Shown in pieces: positions 1-7,448 of a DNA stretch of 17,075 bases. The DNA comes from Ghiorsea sp. (GTDB lineage Bacteria > Pseudomonadota > Zetaproteobacteria > Mariprofundales > Mariprofundaceae): positions 1-17,075 of the forward strand of contig JAJFLD010000118.1 in the NCBI GenBank assembly GCA_021772875.1, given 5' to 3'. The notes under the pieces were generated by a model. The model was not told where the DNA came from and ran no database searches. It saw only the letters and a list, made by a program, of their open reading frames with translations. Every line of letters starts with the position of its first letter. Within the stretch, counting starts at the first letter, position 1. Made by a program: the position numbers and the translations under genes.

Positions 1-2
1 CT

Positions 3-32
3 GAAGAAATTATTGCAAGTGTTAAGGGTTAG
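3..32 (+). CDS. fusA: elongation factor G, C-terminal end only (partial)
   Basis: The first bases read in frame as EEIIASVKG followed by a TAG stop at 30-32. A short tail ending in a lysine-glycine pair after an acidic/Ile-rich helix resembles the end of EF-G, and fusA is the usual gene directly before tuf in the str operon. Only nine codons are visible, so the call rests mainly on position. The stop is nine bases before the tuf start, and the tuf ribosome binding site (AGGAG, 31-35) overlaps it. Confidence 0.7.
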   Translation, partial: EEIIASVKG

Positions 33-41
33 GAGTTAAAA

Positions 42-1232
42 ATGGCTAAGGCAAAATTTGAACGTAACAAACCGCATGTAAACATTGGTACCATTGGTCA
101 CGTTGACCATGGCAAGACCACGTTGACAGCAGCAATCACAAGAGTTCTATCTTTAACAGGTGGAGCAGTATTTAAAGATTACGGTGATATTGATGGCGCA
201 CCAGAAGAGCGCGAGCGCGGTATTACAATTTCTACTGCTCACGTTGAATATGAAACAGAAGCACGTCATTATGCCCACGTTGATTGCCCAGGCCATGCTG
301 ATTATGTAAAAAACATGATTACTGGTGCGGCACAAATGGAGGGTGGTATTCTTGTTGTATCTGCAGCAGATGGCCCTATGCCACAAACACGTGAACACGT
401 TTTGTTGGCTCGCCAAGTAAATGTACCTCATCTTGTAGTGTTTTTGAATAAAGCTGACCAAGTTGATGATGAAGAATTATTAGAATTGGTTGAAATGGAA
501 GTTCGTGAGCTTCTTGATTCTTACGATTTCCCAGGTGATGACATTCCCGTAATCACTGGTTCTGCACTGAAAGCATTGGAAGGTGATGAGTCTGACATTG
601 GTATGCCTTCAATTCTTAAATTGATGCAAGCTGTTGATACTTATATCCCAACTCCAGCACGTGATGTTGATAAAACATTCTTGATGCCAATTGAAGATGT
701 GTTCTCCATCTCTGGTCGTGGTACAGTGGTAACTGGCCGTATCGAGCAAGGTGTATTGAATGTTGGTGACGACATCGAAATCGTTGGTATCCGCGACACG
801 ACTACAACAACTTGTACAGGTGTTGAAATGTTCCGCAAACTTCTCGACCGTGGTGAAGCTGGCGATAACATTGGTGCATTGCTTCGTGGTACAAAACGTG
901 AAGACGTTGAGCGTGGTCAAGTATTGGCTAAGCCTGGTTCAATCACACCACACACAGAATTCAAAGCAGAAGCTTATATTTTGAACAAAGATGAAGGTGG
1001 TCGTCATACACCGTTCTTTGATGGTTACCGTCCACAGTTTTACTTCCGTACAACTGACGTAACTGGATCTGTTAAGCTTCCAGAAGGCACAGAAATGGTT
1101 ATGCCTGGTGATAACATCGCTATGGATGTTACATTGATTACACCAATCGCAATGGATAAAGAGCTTAGGTTCGCTATCCGCGAAGGTGGACGTACAGTTG
1201 GCGCTGGCGTTGTAACTGATATTAACAAGTAA
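42..1232 (+). CDS. tuf: elongation factor Tu
   Basis: EF-Tu is the GTPase that delivers aminoacyl-tRNA to the ribosomal A site. The 396-residue product has the full three-domain length. Visible GTPase motifs are GHVDHGKT (19-26, P-loop), RGITI (59-63, switch I), DCPGH (81-85, switch II with catalytic H85) and NKAD (136-139, guanine specificity). Domains 2 and 3 follow, with VEMFRKLLD and the RTTDVTG and MPGDN motifs, and near the end the FAIREGGRTVGAGVV motif typical of the family. The ATG at 42 has AGGAG seven bases upstream. It lies between fusA and rpsJ, the usual str-S10 junction. Only one tuf copy is visible here; many Proteobacteria carry a second elsewhere. Confidence 0.99.
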   Translation: MAKAKFERNKPHVNIGTIGHVDHGKTTLTAAITRVLSLTGGAVFKDYGDIDGAPEERERGITISTAHVEYETEARHYAHVDCPGHADYVKNMITGAAQMEGGILVVSAADGPMPQTREHVLLARQVNVPHLVVFLNKADQVDDEELLELVEMEVRELLDSYDFPGDDIPVITGSALKALEGDESDIGMPSILKLMQAVDTYIPTPARDVDKTFLMPIEDVFSISGRGTVVTGRIEQGVLNVGDDIEIVGIRDTTTTTCTGVEMFRKLLDRGEAGDNIGALLRGTKREDVERGQVLAKPGSITPHTEFKAEAYILNKDEGGRHTPFFDGYRPQFYFRTTDVTGSVKLPEGTEMVMPGDNIAMDVTLITPIAMDKELRFAIREGGRTVGAGVVTDINK

Positions 1233-1245
1233 TTAGAGAGTATAC

Positions 1246-1554
1246 ATGTCAAATCAAACAATTCGTATTCGCTTGAAAGCTTTTGATCATAGAATTTTGG
1301 ACAAAAGCGCTCAAGACATTGTAGAAACTGCAAAACGTACTGGCGCAGTGGTTAGGGGTCCTATTCCTATTCCTACTAAAATCAGTAAATTTTGTGTGAT
1401 TCGTTCACCACATAAGTATAAAGATTCACGTGAACAATTTGAAATTCGGACGCATAAGCGTCTACTAGATATCGATAAACCTACGCCTCAAACTGTTGAT
1501 GCGTTGATGAAGCTAGACTTACCGTCTGGTGTCGATGTTGAAATTAAGCTTTAA
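1246..1554 (+). CDS. rpsJ: 30S ribosomal protein S10 / NusE
   Basis: S10 is a head protein of the small subunit and, as NusE, also joins transcription antitermination complexes. The product has 102 residues, the family's usual length. Diagnostic stretches are GPIPIPT (38-44) and SREQFEIRTHKR (61-72), which form the extended loop reaching into the 30S head. The ATG at 1246 is 13 bases after the tuf stop, with a modest GAGAG ribosome binding site at 1236-1240. This short gap leaves no room for the long structured S10 leader that L4 uses for feedback control in Escherichia-like bacteria, so if L4 control exists here it must act elsewhere. Confidence 0.98.
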   Translation: MSNQTIRIRLKAFDHRILDKSAQDIVETAKRTGAVVRGPIPIPTKISKFCVIRSPHKYKDSREQFEIRTHKRLLDIDKPTPQTVDALMKLDLPSGVDVEIKL

Positions 1555-1566
1555 GGGGCGTTGGTG

Positions 1567-2199
1567 ATGAGTGCAGGATTGATTGCCCGTAAAGCGGGTA
1601 TGACCCAAATATTTGCAGAAGATGGTACAGTAGTTCCTGTTACCGTTCTTAATGTTGAACCATGTAAAGTAATTTCTTTACGTACTTCAGCTAAAGATGG
1701 TTACAACGCTGTACAAGTCGGCTACGGAAAGGCTAAAAAAGTCGTTTCTCGTGGAGAGCAAGGTCATTATGCCCGTCAGGGTCAAGAAGCAATGGGTGGC
1801 TTGTTAGAGTTTAGAACAGCCGCAGAGCCTGAGTTAGAATTAGGCCAAGATTTATTAGCATCACTATTTAGTGCGGGTCAGAAGCTTGATATAGCTGGCA
1901 CCTCAAAAGGTCGTGGTTTTGCTGGTGTAATGAAGCGGTATAATTTTGCCGGCGGACGTGCAACCCACGGTGCTGAAAAAGTGCATCGCCAAATGGGTTC
2001 TACAGGTCAGTGTCAGTGGCCTGGTCGTGTATTTCCAGGCAAGAAAATGCCGGGTCATTATGGTGCTAAACGTATCACGACTCAAAACATTGAAATTGTT
2101 CGTATTGATGAAGAGCACAATCGTATTCTTGTAAAAGGTGCCGTACCTGGCGCTAAGAGCGGTTTGTTGGAGCTTCGTCTTGCGGTGAAGGGAGCATAA
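1567..2199 (+). CDS. rplC: 50S ribosomal protein L3
   Basis: L3 is an early-assembly protein of the large subunit; its extended loop reaches close to the peptidyl transferase centre. The product has 210 residues, near the usual 205-215. The family pattern is seen as GLIARKAGMTQIF at the N terminus, TSKGRGFAGVMKR (112-124), GRVFPGKKMPGH (153-164) and VKGAVPG (189-195). I chose the ATG at 1567 rather than an in-frame TTG at 1561, because AAGGGG at 1553-1558 is well spaced (8 bases) from the ATG and other L3 proteins begin at this point. The loop before the PGRVF motif reads STGQCQWPG, with a cysteine and a tryptophan that differ from the E. coli loop. The stop is one base before the rplD start. 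Confidence 0.98.
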   Translation: MSAGLIARKAGMTQIFAEDGTVVPVTVLNVEPCKVISLRTSAKDGYNAVQVGYGKAKKVVSRGEQGHYARQGQEAMGGLLEFRTAAEPELELGQDLLASLFSAGQKLDIAGTSKGRGFAGVMKRYNFAGGRATHGAEKVHRQMGSTGQCQWPGRVFPGKKMPGHYGAKRITTQNIEIVRIDEEHNRILVKGAVPGAKSGLLELRLAVKGA

Positions 2200-2200
2200 A

Positions 2201-2830
2201 GTGACTGCAGTGAAGATTGTTGATCAAAACAACAAAGAAGTCGGCTCTCGTGAACTTAATGAGAATATTTTCGGCTTAGAAGCAGACAATGCTTTTGTGC
2301 ATCGTGTATACAGTACTTTGGCACTTGCCCAACGTGCAGGTACACATAGCACAAAAACAGTTGGTGAAGTTTCAGGCGGCGGCAAAAAGCCATTTAAACA
2401 AAAAGGTACTGGGCGTGCGCGTCAAGGTACTACTCGTGCAGCGCAAATGCGTCACGGTGGTACGGCTCATGGCCCACAGCCGCATGGTTATGAAACACGT
2501 ATAAACAAAAAAGAACGCCGTCGTGCAGTAGCCTTGGTTTTATCTGATGCTATTCGTGAAGATCGTTTGATTGTTGTAGATAAGTTTGAGTTGGAAGCTG
2601 TTAAAACAAAGGCATTCCTTTCAGTTCGTGATGCTCTAGCTGTTCAATCAGGTTTGTTTGTGTTGGCAGATAATAATACACAAGTTGAGTTATCTGGTCG
2701 TAATATTCCGCACACTAAAATCGTGTTGGACGGACAAATGAATTTGCATGATATGTTGAAGTTCGATCACTTGGTGATGACAGCTGATGCATTGACGAAT
2801 ATTGAAAAACGCTTGGGAGGTGAAGGATGA
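2201..2830 (+). CDS. rplD: 50S ribosomal protein L4
   Basis: L4 lines the peptide exit tunnel together with L22 and in some bacteria represses the S10 operon. The product has 209 residues, in the usual range. The tunnel loop is recognisable at residues 62-98, including KQKGTGRARQGT (66-77), and the C-terminal half contains the Rossmann-like core seen in the family. The start is GTG at 2201, one base after the rplC stop. GAAGGGAG at 2187-2194, inside the end of rplC, serves as ribosome binding site, so the two genes are probably translationally coupled. The TGA stop overlaps the next ATG as ATGA. Confidence 0.98.
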   Translation: MTAVKIVDQNNKEVGSRELNENIFGLEADNAFVHRVYSTLALAQRAGTHSTKTVGEVSGGGKKPFKQKGTGRARQGTTRAAQMRHGGTAHGPQPHGYETRINKKERRRAVALVLSDAIREDRLIVVDKFELEAVKTKAFLSVRDALAVQSGLFVLADNNTQVELSGRNIPHTKIVLDGQMNLHDMLKFDHLVMTADALTNIEKRLGGEG

Positions 2831-3126
2831 ACGCTAAATATCATCACTTTAACGCGCTCCGCAAACCTGTAATCACTGAAAAAAGCTATAAAGCTACTGG
2901 TGATTCAAATCAATATACATTCCGTATAGCACCTGAAGCTACAAAAGTTCAGGTAAAAGCAGCGATTGAAGCAATCTTTGAAGTTCAGGTTGAGAAAGTT
3001 CAAGTGATTAACTTGCCTGGTAAAGAAAAACGTCGCGGCGCGCATACAGGAATGCGTTCTGGTTATCGTAAAGCTATTGTGCGCCTGGTTGAAGGTCAGT
3101 CGCTAGATGTAGCGGAAGAGGCATAA
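2827..3126 (+). CDS. rplW: 50S ribosomal protein L23
   Basis: L23 sits at the tunnel exit and is the docking site for trigger factor and the signal recognition particle. The product has 99 residues, typical for bacteria. The N-terminal RKPVITEKS motif (12-20) and the central KVQVKAAIEAIFEV helix are diagnostic; a basic loop follows with KEKRRGAHTG, ending in an acidic tail. The ATG overlaps the rplD TGA by four bases (ATGA, 2827-2830), and GGAGGTGAAGG just upstream gives a strong ribosome binding site, which indicates translational coupling to L4. Confidence 0.98.
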   Translation: MNAKYHHFNALRKPVITEKSYKATGDSNQYTFRIAPEATKVQVKAAIEAIFEVQVEKVQVINLPGKEKRRGAHTGMRSGYRKAIVRLVEGQSLDVAEEA

Positions 3127-3129
3127 GAC

Positions 3130-3960
3130 ATGGCAATTAAAGTTTGGAAACCAATGACCAATGGCGCTCGTGGGCGCGTTGAAATTGTAAATCCTGAATT
3201 GTATAAAGGAGCTCCAGAAGCTCGTTTAACTGAAGGTTTAACAAAATCAGGTGGTCGTAATAACAACGGACGCATCACTTCACGTCACCGTGGTGGTGGA
3301 CATAAGCGTCTTTATCGCATGGTTGATTTTAAGCGTGACAATCAGGGAATCGAAGGTACAGTTGCGCGCCTTGAATATGACCCGAATCGCACAGCTCACA
3401 TTGCATTGATTGTATATGTGAATGGTGACAAGCGTTATATTTTAGCGCCTCAAGGTCTTCATGCAGGTGACAAAGTTTCATCTGGTGCTGATGCTGAAAT
3501 TCGCCCAGGTAATGCTTTGCCTTTGGCAAGTATTCGTCTTGGTACGATGCTGCATAATGTTGAAATGAAACCTGGTAAGGGTGGGCAAATGGCTCGTACC
3601 GCAGGTGCTTCTGTTCAGCTTATGGGTAAAGAAAATGGCAAGGCTATTTTGAAATTACCATCTGGTGAGTTCCGTAAAGTTGACTTGAATTGTATGGCAA
3701 GTGTTGGTGTGGTTGGTAATGCTGATCACTCAAACCAAAAAGTTGGTAAAGCGGGTCGCTCTCGCTGGTTGGGCATTCGTCCGCAGACACGTGGTGTTGC
3801 GATGAACCCTGTTGACCATCCACATGGTGGTGGTGAAGGTCGTACATCAGGTGGTCGTCATCCTGTTACACCTTGGGGTGTCCCAACAAAAGGTCGCAAG
3901 ACCCGCAAAAAGAATAAGACTTCAAACAATGATATTGTTCGTCGTCGTAATCAGAAGTGA
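3130..3960 (+). CDS. rplB: 50S ribosomal protein L2
   Basis: L2 is a large, highly conserved 23S rRNA-binding protein needed for subunit joining and for peptidyl transferase function. The product has 276 residues, the usual length. The family signature MNPVDHPHGGGEGR lies at 225-238, with H230 matching the conserved histidine (His229 of E. coli) near the catalytic centre. RGGGHKRLYR (54-63) marks the N-terminal RNA-binding domain, and the C terminus is very basic. The ATG follows the rplW stop by three bases, with an AAGAGG ribosome binding site at 3116-3121 inside the end of rplW. Confidence 0.99.
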   Translation: MAIKVWKPMTNGARGRVEIVNPELYKGAPEARLTEGLTKSGGRNNNGRITSRHRGGGHKRLYRMVDFKRDNQGIEGTVARLEYDPNRTAHIALIVYVNGDKRYILAPQGLHAGDKVSSGADAEIRPGNALPLASIRLGTMLHNVEMKPGKGGQMARTAGASVQLMGKENGKAILKLPSGEFRKVDLNCMASVGVVGNADHSNQKVGKAGRSRWLGIRPQTRGVAMNPVDHPHGGGEGRTSGGRHPVTPWGVPTKGRKTRKKNKTSNNDIVRRRNQK

Positions 3961-3968
3961 GGTAGCAA

Positions 3969-4247
3969 ATGGCACGTTCATTAAAGAAAGGTCCATACAT
4001 TGAAGCTTCTCTTGAAAAGAAAGTTTTGGTTGCTATTGAAGGCGGAAAGAAAGGGGTGATCAAAACTTGGTCACGTCGCTCTACAATTTCACCTGATTTT
4101 GTAGGTTTGAATTTTGCCGTACATAACGGCAACAAGTTTATACCTGTGTTTGTTTCTGAGAACATGGTAGGTCACAAGTTGGGTGAATTTTCGCCTACAC
4201 GTACTTATTATGGTCACGGTGCTGACAAAAAAGCGCGGAAGAGGTAA
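3969..4247 (+). CDS. rpsS: 30S ribosomal protein S19
   Basis: S19 binds the head of the 30S subunit with S13 and contacts the A-site finger bridge. The product has 92 residues, the usual length. It begins MARSLKKGPYI and holds the signature IKTWSRRSTISPDFVG (31-46) and VHNGNKFIPVFV (51-62), then MVGHKLGEFSPTRTY and a basic tail. The ATG is eight bases after the rplB stop, with GAGG at 3959-3962 overlapping that stop codon. Confidence 0.98.
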   Translation: MARSLKKGPYIEASLEKKVLVAIEGGKKGVIKTWSRRSTISPDFVGLNFAVHNGNKFIPVFVSENMVGHKLGEFSPTRTYYGHGADKKARKR

Positions 4248-4253
4248 GTGGTC

Positions 4254-4595
4254 ATGTCTGTAGAAGTACGTGCTATGCATAAAAATGCACACATTAGCGC
4301 ACAAAAGGTTCGCACAGTAGCAAATGCTGTCCGTGGCTTACCCGTTGATCGTGCGCTAGCTGCCTTGTCGTTGTCTCCGAAGAAAGCTGCACGGGTTATT
4401 GAGAAAGTTGTCAAGTCTGCTGTAGCTAACGCTGAGCAAAACAATGGTCTCGATGTTGATAACCTTTTGATTTCAACCATTACGGTTGATCAAGGTGAAG
4501 TTTTAAAGCGTTACCGTCCGAAGGGCATGGGCCGTATGCGTCAACGTTTTCATCGTCATAGTCATGTAACAGTGGCTGTGAGCGAACGCAGTTAA
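4254..4595 (+). CDS. rplV: 50S ribosomal protein L22
   Basis: L22 spans the large subunit and forms part of the exit-tunnel constriction with L4. The product is about 113 residues, in the family range of 110-120. The N-terminal KNAHISAQKVRTVANAVRG and the basic beta-hairpin tip YRPKGMGRMRQRFHRHSHVTV are characteristic. I prefer the ATG at 4254; an in-frame GTG at 4248 directly after the rpsS stop is a possible alternative, but the GAGG at 4241-4244 is better spaced (9 bases) from the ATG. The gene is six bases downstream of rpsS. Confidence 0.97.
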   Translation: MSVEVRAMHKNAHISAQKVRTVANAVRGLPVDRALAALSLSPKKAARVIEKVVKSAVANAEQNNGLDVDNLLISTITVDQGEVLKRYRPKGMGRMRQRFHRHSHVTVAVSERS

Positions 4596-4607
4596 GGGAG
4601 TTCTGGA

Positions 4608-5258
4608 ATGGGACAAAAAGTCAATCCAATTGGTTTCCGAGTTGGTATTACCCGTGGTTGGGAATCAGTTTGGTATGCATCAGGTAAGAATTTCGGAGAT
4701 CATCTTCGCGAAGACATCAAAATGCGTCGTTATATCAAAGAAAGAATGAAGCATGCGGGCGTATCTCGCATCGTCATTGAAAGACCTGCTGGTAAAGTGA
4801 AGGTAACTGTGCATACTGCGCGCCCCGGCGTAATTATTGGCCGTAAGGGTTCAGAGATTGAAGCGTTGCGTGGCGAGTTGATGCGCAAGTTTGGTCAAGA
4901 AGTACAAGTTTTTATTGTAGAAATTAGACGCCCTGAAGCTGAGGCTCAATTGGTAGCAGAAAATATTGCTTTCCAGCTTGAGCGCCGTGTTGCTTTCCGT
5001 CGTGCGATGAAACGTGCGGTGCAAGGCGCTATGCGCATGGGTGCTAAAGGTGTTCGTATCAATTGTTCAGGTCGCTTAGGCGGGGCTGATATCGCGAGAA
5101 TGGAATGGTATCGTGAAGGTCGTGTGCCTTTGCATACATTACGTGCTGAAATTGATTACGGTGTTGCCGAAGCCAATACAACTTATGGTATTATTGGTGT
5201 GAAGGTTTGGGTGTTTAACGGCGAGAAGCTTGGCGCAAGCGAAGCTGCGAACGCATAA
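4608..5258 (+). CDS. rpsC: 30S ribosomal protein S3
   Basis: S3 forms part of the mRNA entry channel and, with S4 and S5, contributes ribosomal helicase activity. The product has 216 residues, slightly shorter than the 233 of E. coli but within the bacterial range. It begins MGQKVNPIGFRVGITR. The type 2 KH domain carries the RNA-binding loop GVIIGRKG (74-81), and the C-terminal half has VKGIRINCSGRL-like sequence, here GAKGVRINCSGRLGGADIAR, followed by the YGVAEANTTYG and GVKVW motifs. The ATG has an AAGGGAG ribosome binding site and is 12 bases after rplV. Confidence 0.98.
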   Translation: MGQKVNPIGFRVGITRGWESVWYASGKNFGDHLREDIKMRRYIKERMKHAGVSRIVIERPAGKVKVTVHTARPGVIIGRKGSEIEALRGELMRKFGQEVQVFIVEIRRPEAEAQLVAENIAFQLERRVAFRRAMKRAVQGAMRMGAKGVRINCSGRLGGADIARMEWYREGRVPLHTLRAEIDYGVAEANTTYGIIGVKVWVFNGEKLGASEAANA

Positions 5259-5273
5259 CGGAGATTTTGAGTC

Positions 5274-5696
5274 ATGTTACAACCAAAGAAAATACGTTGG
5301 CGTAAGCATCACAAAGAGCTTCAGCGCATTCGCGGTAAAGCTACACGTGGTGTTGATTTGAACTTCGGTGATTTTGGCCTTAAGGCTATGGAGCCAGGTC
5401 GTATTACGGCACGTCAAATTGAGGCTGCACGTATCACGATGACACGTCACATTAAACGTCAAGGTCGCGTATGGATTCGCATGTTCCCTGATTTGCCAGT
5501 ATCTAAAAAGCCTGCAGAGGTTCGTATGGGTAAGGGTAAAGGCTCACCAGAGTATTGGGTTGCTGCTGTACGTGCTGGCCGTCTACTTTTTGAGATGGAT
5601 GGTGTTGATGAAGTGGTGGCGCGTGAAGCATTAGAGCGTGCTGCATCTAAATTACCGATACGTACTAAGATTGTTGTGCGTGGAGTTGGACGATGA
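5274..5696 (+). CDS. rplP: 50S ribosomal protein L16
   Basis: L16 organises the A-site region of the large subunit and is a late assembly protein. The product has 140 residues, against 136-140 in most bacteria. FGDFGLKAMEPG (31-42), ARQIEAARITMTRH (46-59) and EVRMGKGKG (82-90) are family signatures; R84 matches the arginine that is hydroxylated in E. coli (Arg81). The N-terminal segment at 8-22 (RWRKHHKELQRIRGK) is less canonical than the usual RKxHRGRxxG pattern. Its ATG lies 15 bases after rpsC with CGGAGA upstream. The TGA stop overlaps the rpmC ATG. Confidence 0.98.
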   Translation: MLQPKKIRWRKHHKELQRIRGKATRGVDLNFGDFGLKAMEPGRITARQIEAARITMTRHIKRQGRVWIRMFPDLPVSKKPAEVRMGKGKGSPEYWVAAVRAGRLLFEMDGVDEVVAREALERAASKLPIRTKIVVRGVGR

Positions 5697-5878
5697 ATAT
5701 GAAAGAATTGCGTGAGCTTAAAGACGCTGATTTGAAAGAGAAGATGGATGAATTGGCTGCTGAAGGCATGAAGTTGCGTTTTCAAAAAGCAACTATGCAA
5801 TTGAATGAAACCAGCCGTGTTACTTCAAATCGCCGACAAATAGCGCGTATTCAGACGATCCTGACTGAGCGTCGCTAA
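5693..5878 (+). CDS. rpmC: 50S ribosomal protein L29
   Basis: L29 is a small two-helix protein beside L23 at the tunnel exit. The product has 61 residues, typical for the family, and is predicted almost wholly helical: MKELRELKDADLKEKMDE in the first helix and a basic SNRRQIARIQTIL stretch in the second. The ATG at 5693 overlaps the rplP TGA (ATGA), with GGAG at 5682-5685 correctly spaced; a second ATG two codons later (5699) cannot be ruled out. Coupling to rplP is likely. Confidence 0.96.
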   Translation: MNMKELRELKDADLKEKMDELAAEGMKLRFQKATMQLNETSRVTSNRRQIARIQTILTERR

Positions 5879-5890
5879 GAGGTTATGGGA

Positions 5891-6157
5891 ATGAGTGAAG
5901 TAAGTAGTAATAAGCGCACCCTTGAAGGTGTAGTTGTGAGTAACAAAGGTGATAAAACAGTTGTTGTTCAAGTTGAGCGTCGTTTTATGCATACGCGTTA
6001 CCGCAAGACTGTAAGCTCGCATAAAAAGTATATGGCTCATGATGCAGAAAATGCATGTAATATCGGTGATACAGTTCGTATTACTGAATGTCCGCCGTTG
6101 TCACGCCGCAAGGCTTGGATGATGGATGTCATTATTACACGCGCTGAACAGCTGTAG
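5891..6157 (+). CDS. rpsQ: 30S ribosomal protein S17
   Basis: S17 is a primary 16S rRNA-binding protein with an OB fold. The product is 88 residues from the preferred start. RTLEGVVVSNKGDKTVVVQVERR forms the first strands, RKTVSSHKKYMAHD the RNA-binding loop, and IGDTVRITECPPLSRRK the family signature near the C terminus. Two in-frame ATGs occur at 5885 and 5891; AGAGG at 5878-5882 is eight bases from 5891 but only two from 5885, so I chose the second. The gene follows rpmC by 12 bases. Confidence 0.97.
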   Translation: MSEVSSNKRTLEGVVVSNKGDKTVVVQVERRFMHTRYRKTVSSHKKYMAHDAENACNIGDTVRITECPPLSRRKAWMMDVIITRAEQL

Positions 6158-6170
6158 GGGTTATTAGAAG

Positions 6171-6539
6171 ATGATTCAGAATGAAACAGTTCTGCAAGTT
6201 GCAGATAACTCAGGCGCACGCCGTGTGACATGTATTAAAGTTTTAGGTGGCTCAAAGCGTCGTTATGCACGCGTTGGTGATGTCATCGTTGTGGCTGTTA
6301 AGGAAGTAATTCCTGGCGGCAAAGTGAAAAAGGGTGAAGTTCAGCGTGCAGTTGTTGTGCGCACAGCTAAAGAATTCCGTCGTGCTGATGGAAGTTCAAT
6401 TCGTTTTGATGAAAACGCTGCTGTGTTGTTGAATAAATCAGGTGAGCCAATTGGCACACGTATTTTTGGCCCTGTAACTCGTGAGCTTCGTGCAAAAGGA
6501 TATATGAAAATTATCTCCTTGGCGCCAGAAGTTCTGTAA
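6171..6539 (+). CDS. rplN: 50S ribosomal protein L14
   Basis: L14 lies at the subunit interface and forms bridges with 16S rRNA; it is also the docking site of the silencing factor RsfS. The product has exactly 122 residues, the canonical length. The N-terminal MIQNETVLQVADNSGARRV and the central RAVVVRTAKEFRRADGS segment with FDENAAVLLN are close to invariant in the family. The ATG at 6171 is 13 bases after rpsQ, and this is the first gene of the spc section. Confidence 0.99.
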   Translation: MIQNETVLQVADNSGARRVTCIKVLGGSKRRYARVGDVIVVAVKEVIPGGKVKKGEVQRAVVVRTAKEFRRADGSSIRFDENAAVLLNKSGEPIGTRIFGPVTRELRAKGYMKIISLAPEVL

Positions 6540-6556
6540 TAATAAGAGGATTTAGC

Positions 6557-6886
6557 ATGTCTACGAACGTAAAGTATCGCATTCGCAGCAGTGATGAAGT
6601 TGTTGTCATCACGGGCCGTGATAAAGGCGCACGTGGTAAAGTTACCCGTGTTTTATCTGAAAAGGGCAAAGTTGTCGTTTCTAAGGTAAATATGGTTAAA
6701 CGCCATACAAAAGCTACACAAGCTAATGCTGGTGGCATTATTGAACGCGAAGCTCCTTTGGAGATTTCAAATATTCAATTCGTTTGCCCTAAGTGTGATA
6801 CAGGTGTTCGTTTGGGTGTTAAAACATTAGAAGATGGTCGTAAAGTTCGCACTTGCCGCAAATGTGGCGAAGTGTTGGACAAGTAG
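6557..6886 (+). CDS. rplX: 50S ribosomal protein L24, zinc-ribbon form
   Basis: L24 is an assembly initiator of the large subunit with an N-terminal KOW domain. The product has 109 residues. The KOW motif is seen at 11-40 (DEVVVITGRDKGARGKVTRV), and GGIIEREAPLEISN (59-72) is the typical central part. The C-terminal third has two CxxC pairs (C77/C80 and C100/C103), predicted to bind zinc; E. coli L24 lacks these cysteines, whereas many other bacteria keep them. The ATG at 6557 has AGAGGA upstream and lies 17 bases after rplN. Confidence 0.98.
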   Translation: MSTNVKYRIRSSDEVVVITGRDKGARGKVTRVLSEKGKVVVSKVNMVKRHTKATQANAGGIIEREAPLEISNIQFVCPKCDTGVRLGVKTLEDGRKVRTCRKCGEVLDK

Positions 6887-6896
6887 GAGTAGTGCA

Positions 6897-7436
6897 ATGG
6901 CACGCTTGAGAAAGGATTATATAGATCGTGTGAAACCTGCTTTGACTAAAGAGCTTTCATACAAAAACGTTATGGAAGTTCCTACAATCAGCAAGATTGT
7001 GATTAATATGGGTTGTGGTGAAGCATCACAGAACCGTAAGCTTCTCGATGGCGCATTGGCTGATATGTTGGCGCTTTCAGGGCAAAGACCAGTGGTTACT
7101 AAAGCACGCAAGTCAATTGCAAACTTTAAATTGCGTGATGATATGCCTGTAGGTTGCTGCGTAACTTTACGTGGTGAGCGCATGTGGGAATTTTTGGATA
7201 GACTGATTAATATTGCTCTACCACGTATTCGTGACTTTCGCGGCGTTAGCCCAAAAGCATTTGATGGTCGTGGTAACTATACCTTGGGTGTTAAAGAGCA
7301 AATCATTTTCCCAGAAATTGATTATGATAAAATTGATAAAATTCGTGGTATGGATATTACAATCTGTACTACAGCAAAAACTAATGACGAAGGGCGCGCG
7401 CTGTTAAAGCAGTTCAGCATGCCTTTCCGTACTTAA
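6897..7436 (+). CDS. rplE: 50S ribosomal protein L5
   Basis: L5 belongs to the central protuberance and, with L18, carries 5S rRNA into the large subunit. The product has 179 residues, the usual length. Family marks include the N-terminal VPTISKIVINMGCGEA, the RPVVTKARKSIANFKLRDD stretch, the GRGNYTLGVKEQIIFPEI motif and MDITICTTAKTNDE near the end. I chose the ATG at 6897: AGGAG overlapping the rplX stop is well spaced from it, and L5 proteins begin with a MARL-like sequence. A longer in-frame start inside rplX at 6834 is not credible. Confidence 0.98.
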   Translation: MARLRKDYIDRVKPALTKELSYKNVMEVPTISKIVINMGCGEASQNRKLLDGALADMLALSGQRPVVTKARKSIANFKLRDDMPVGCCVTLRGERMWEFLDRLINIALPRIRDFRGVSPKAFDGRGNYTLGVKEQIIFPEIDYDKIDKIRGMDITICTTAKTNDEGRALLKQFSMPFRT

Positions 7437-7448
7437 GAGGAGCTTTTA

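Noticed and set aside
1233..1245. L4-binding S10 leader structure
   Set aside because: Only 13 bases lie between tuf and rpsJ, far too few for that structure.
1561..1569. TTG at 1561 as the rplC start
   Set aside because: The ATG at 1567 has a better-spaced ribosome binding site and matches the family N terminus; two extra residues from the TTG are not needed.
6834..6896. N-terminal extension of L5 beginning inside rplX
   Set aside because: The extension has no match to L5 and overlaps the zinc-ribbon end of L24. The ATG at 6897 has an AGGAG site.
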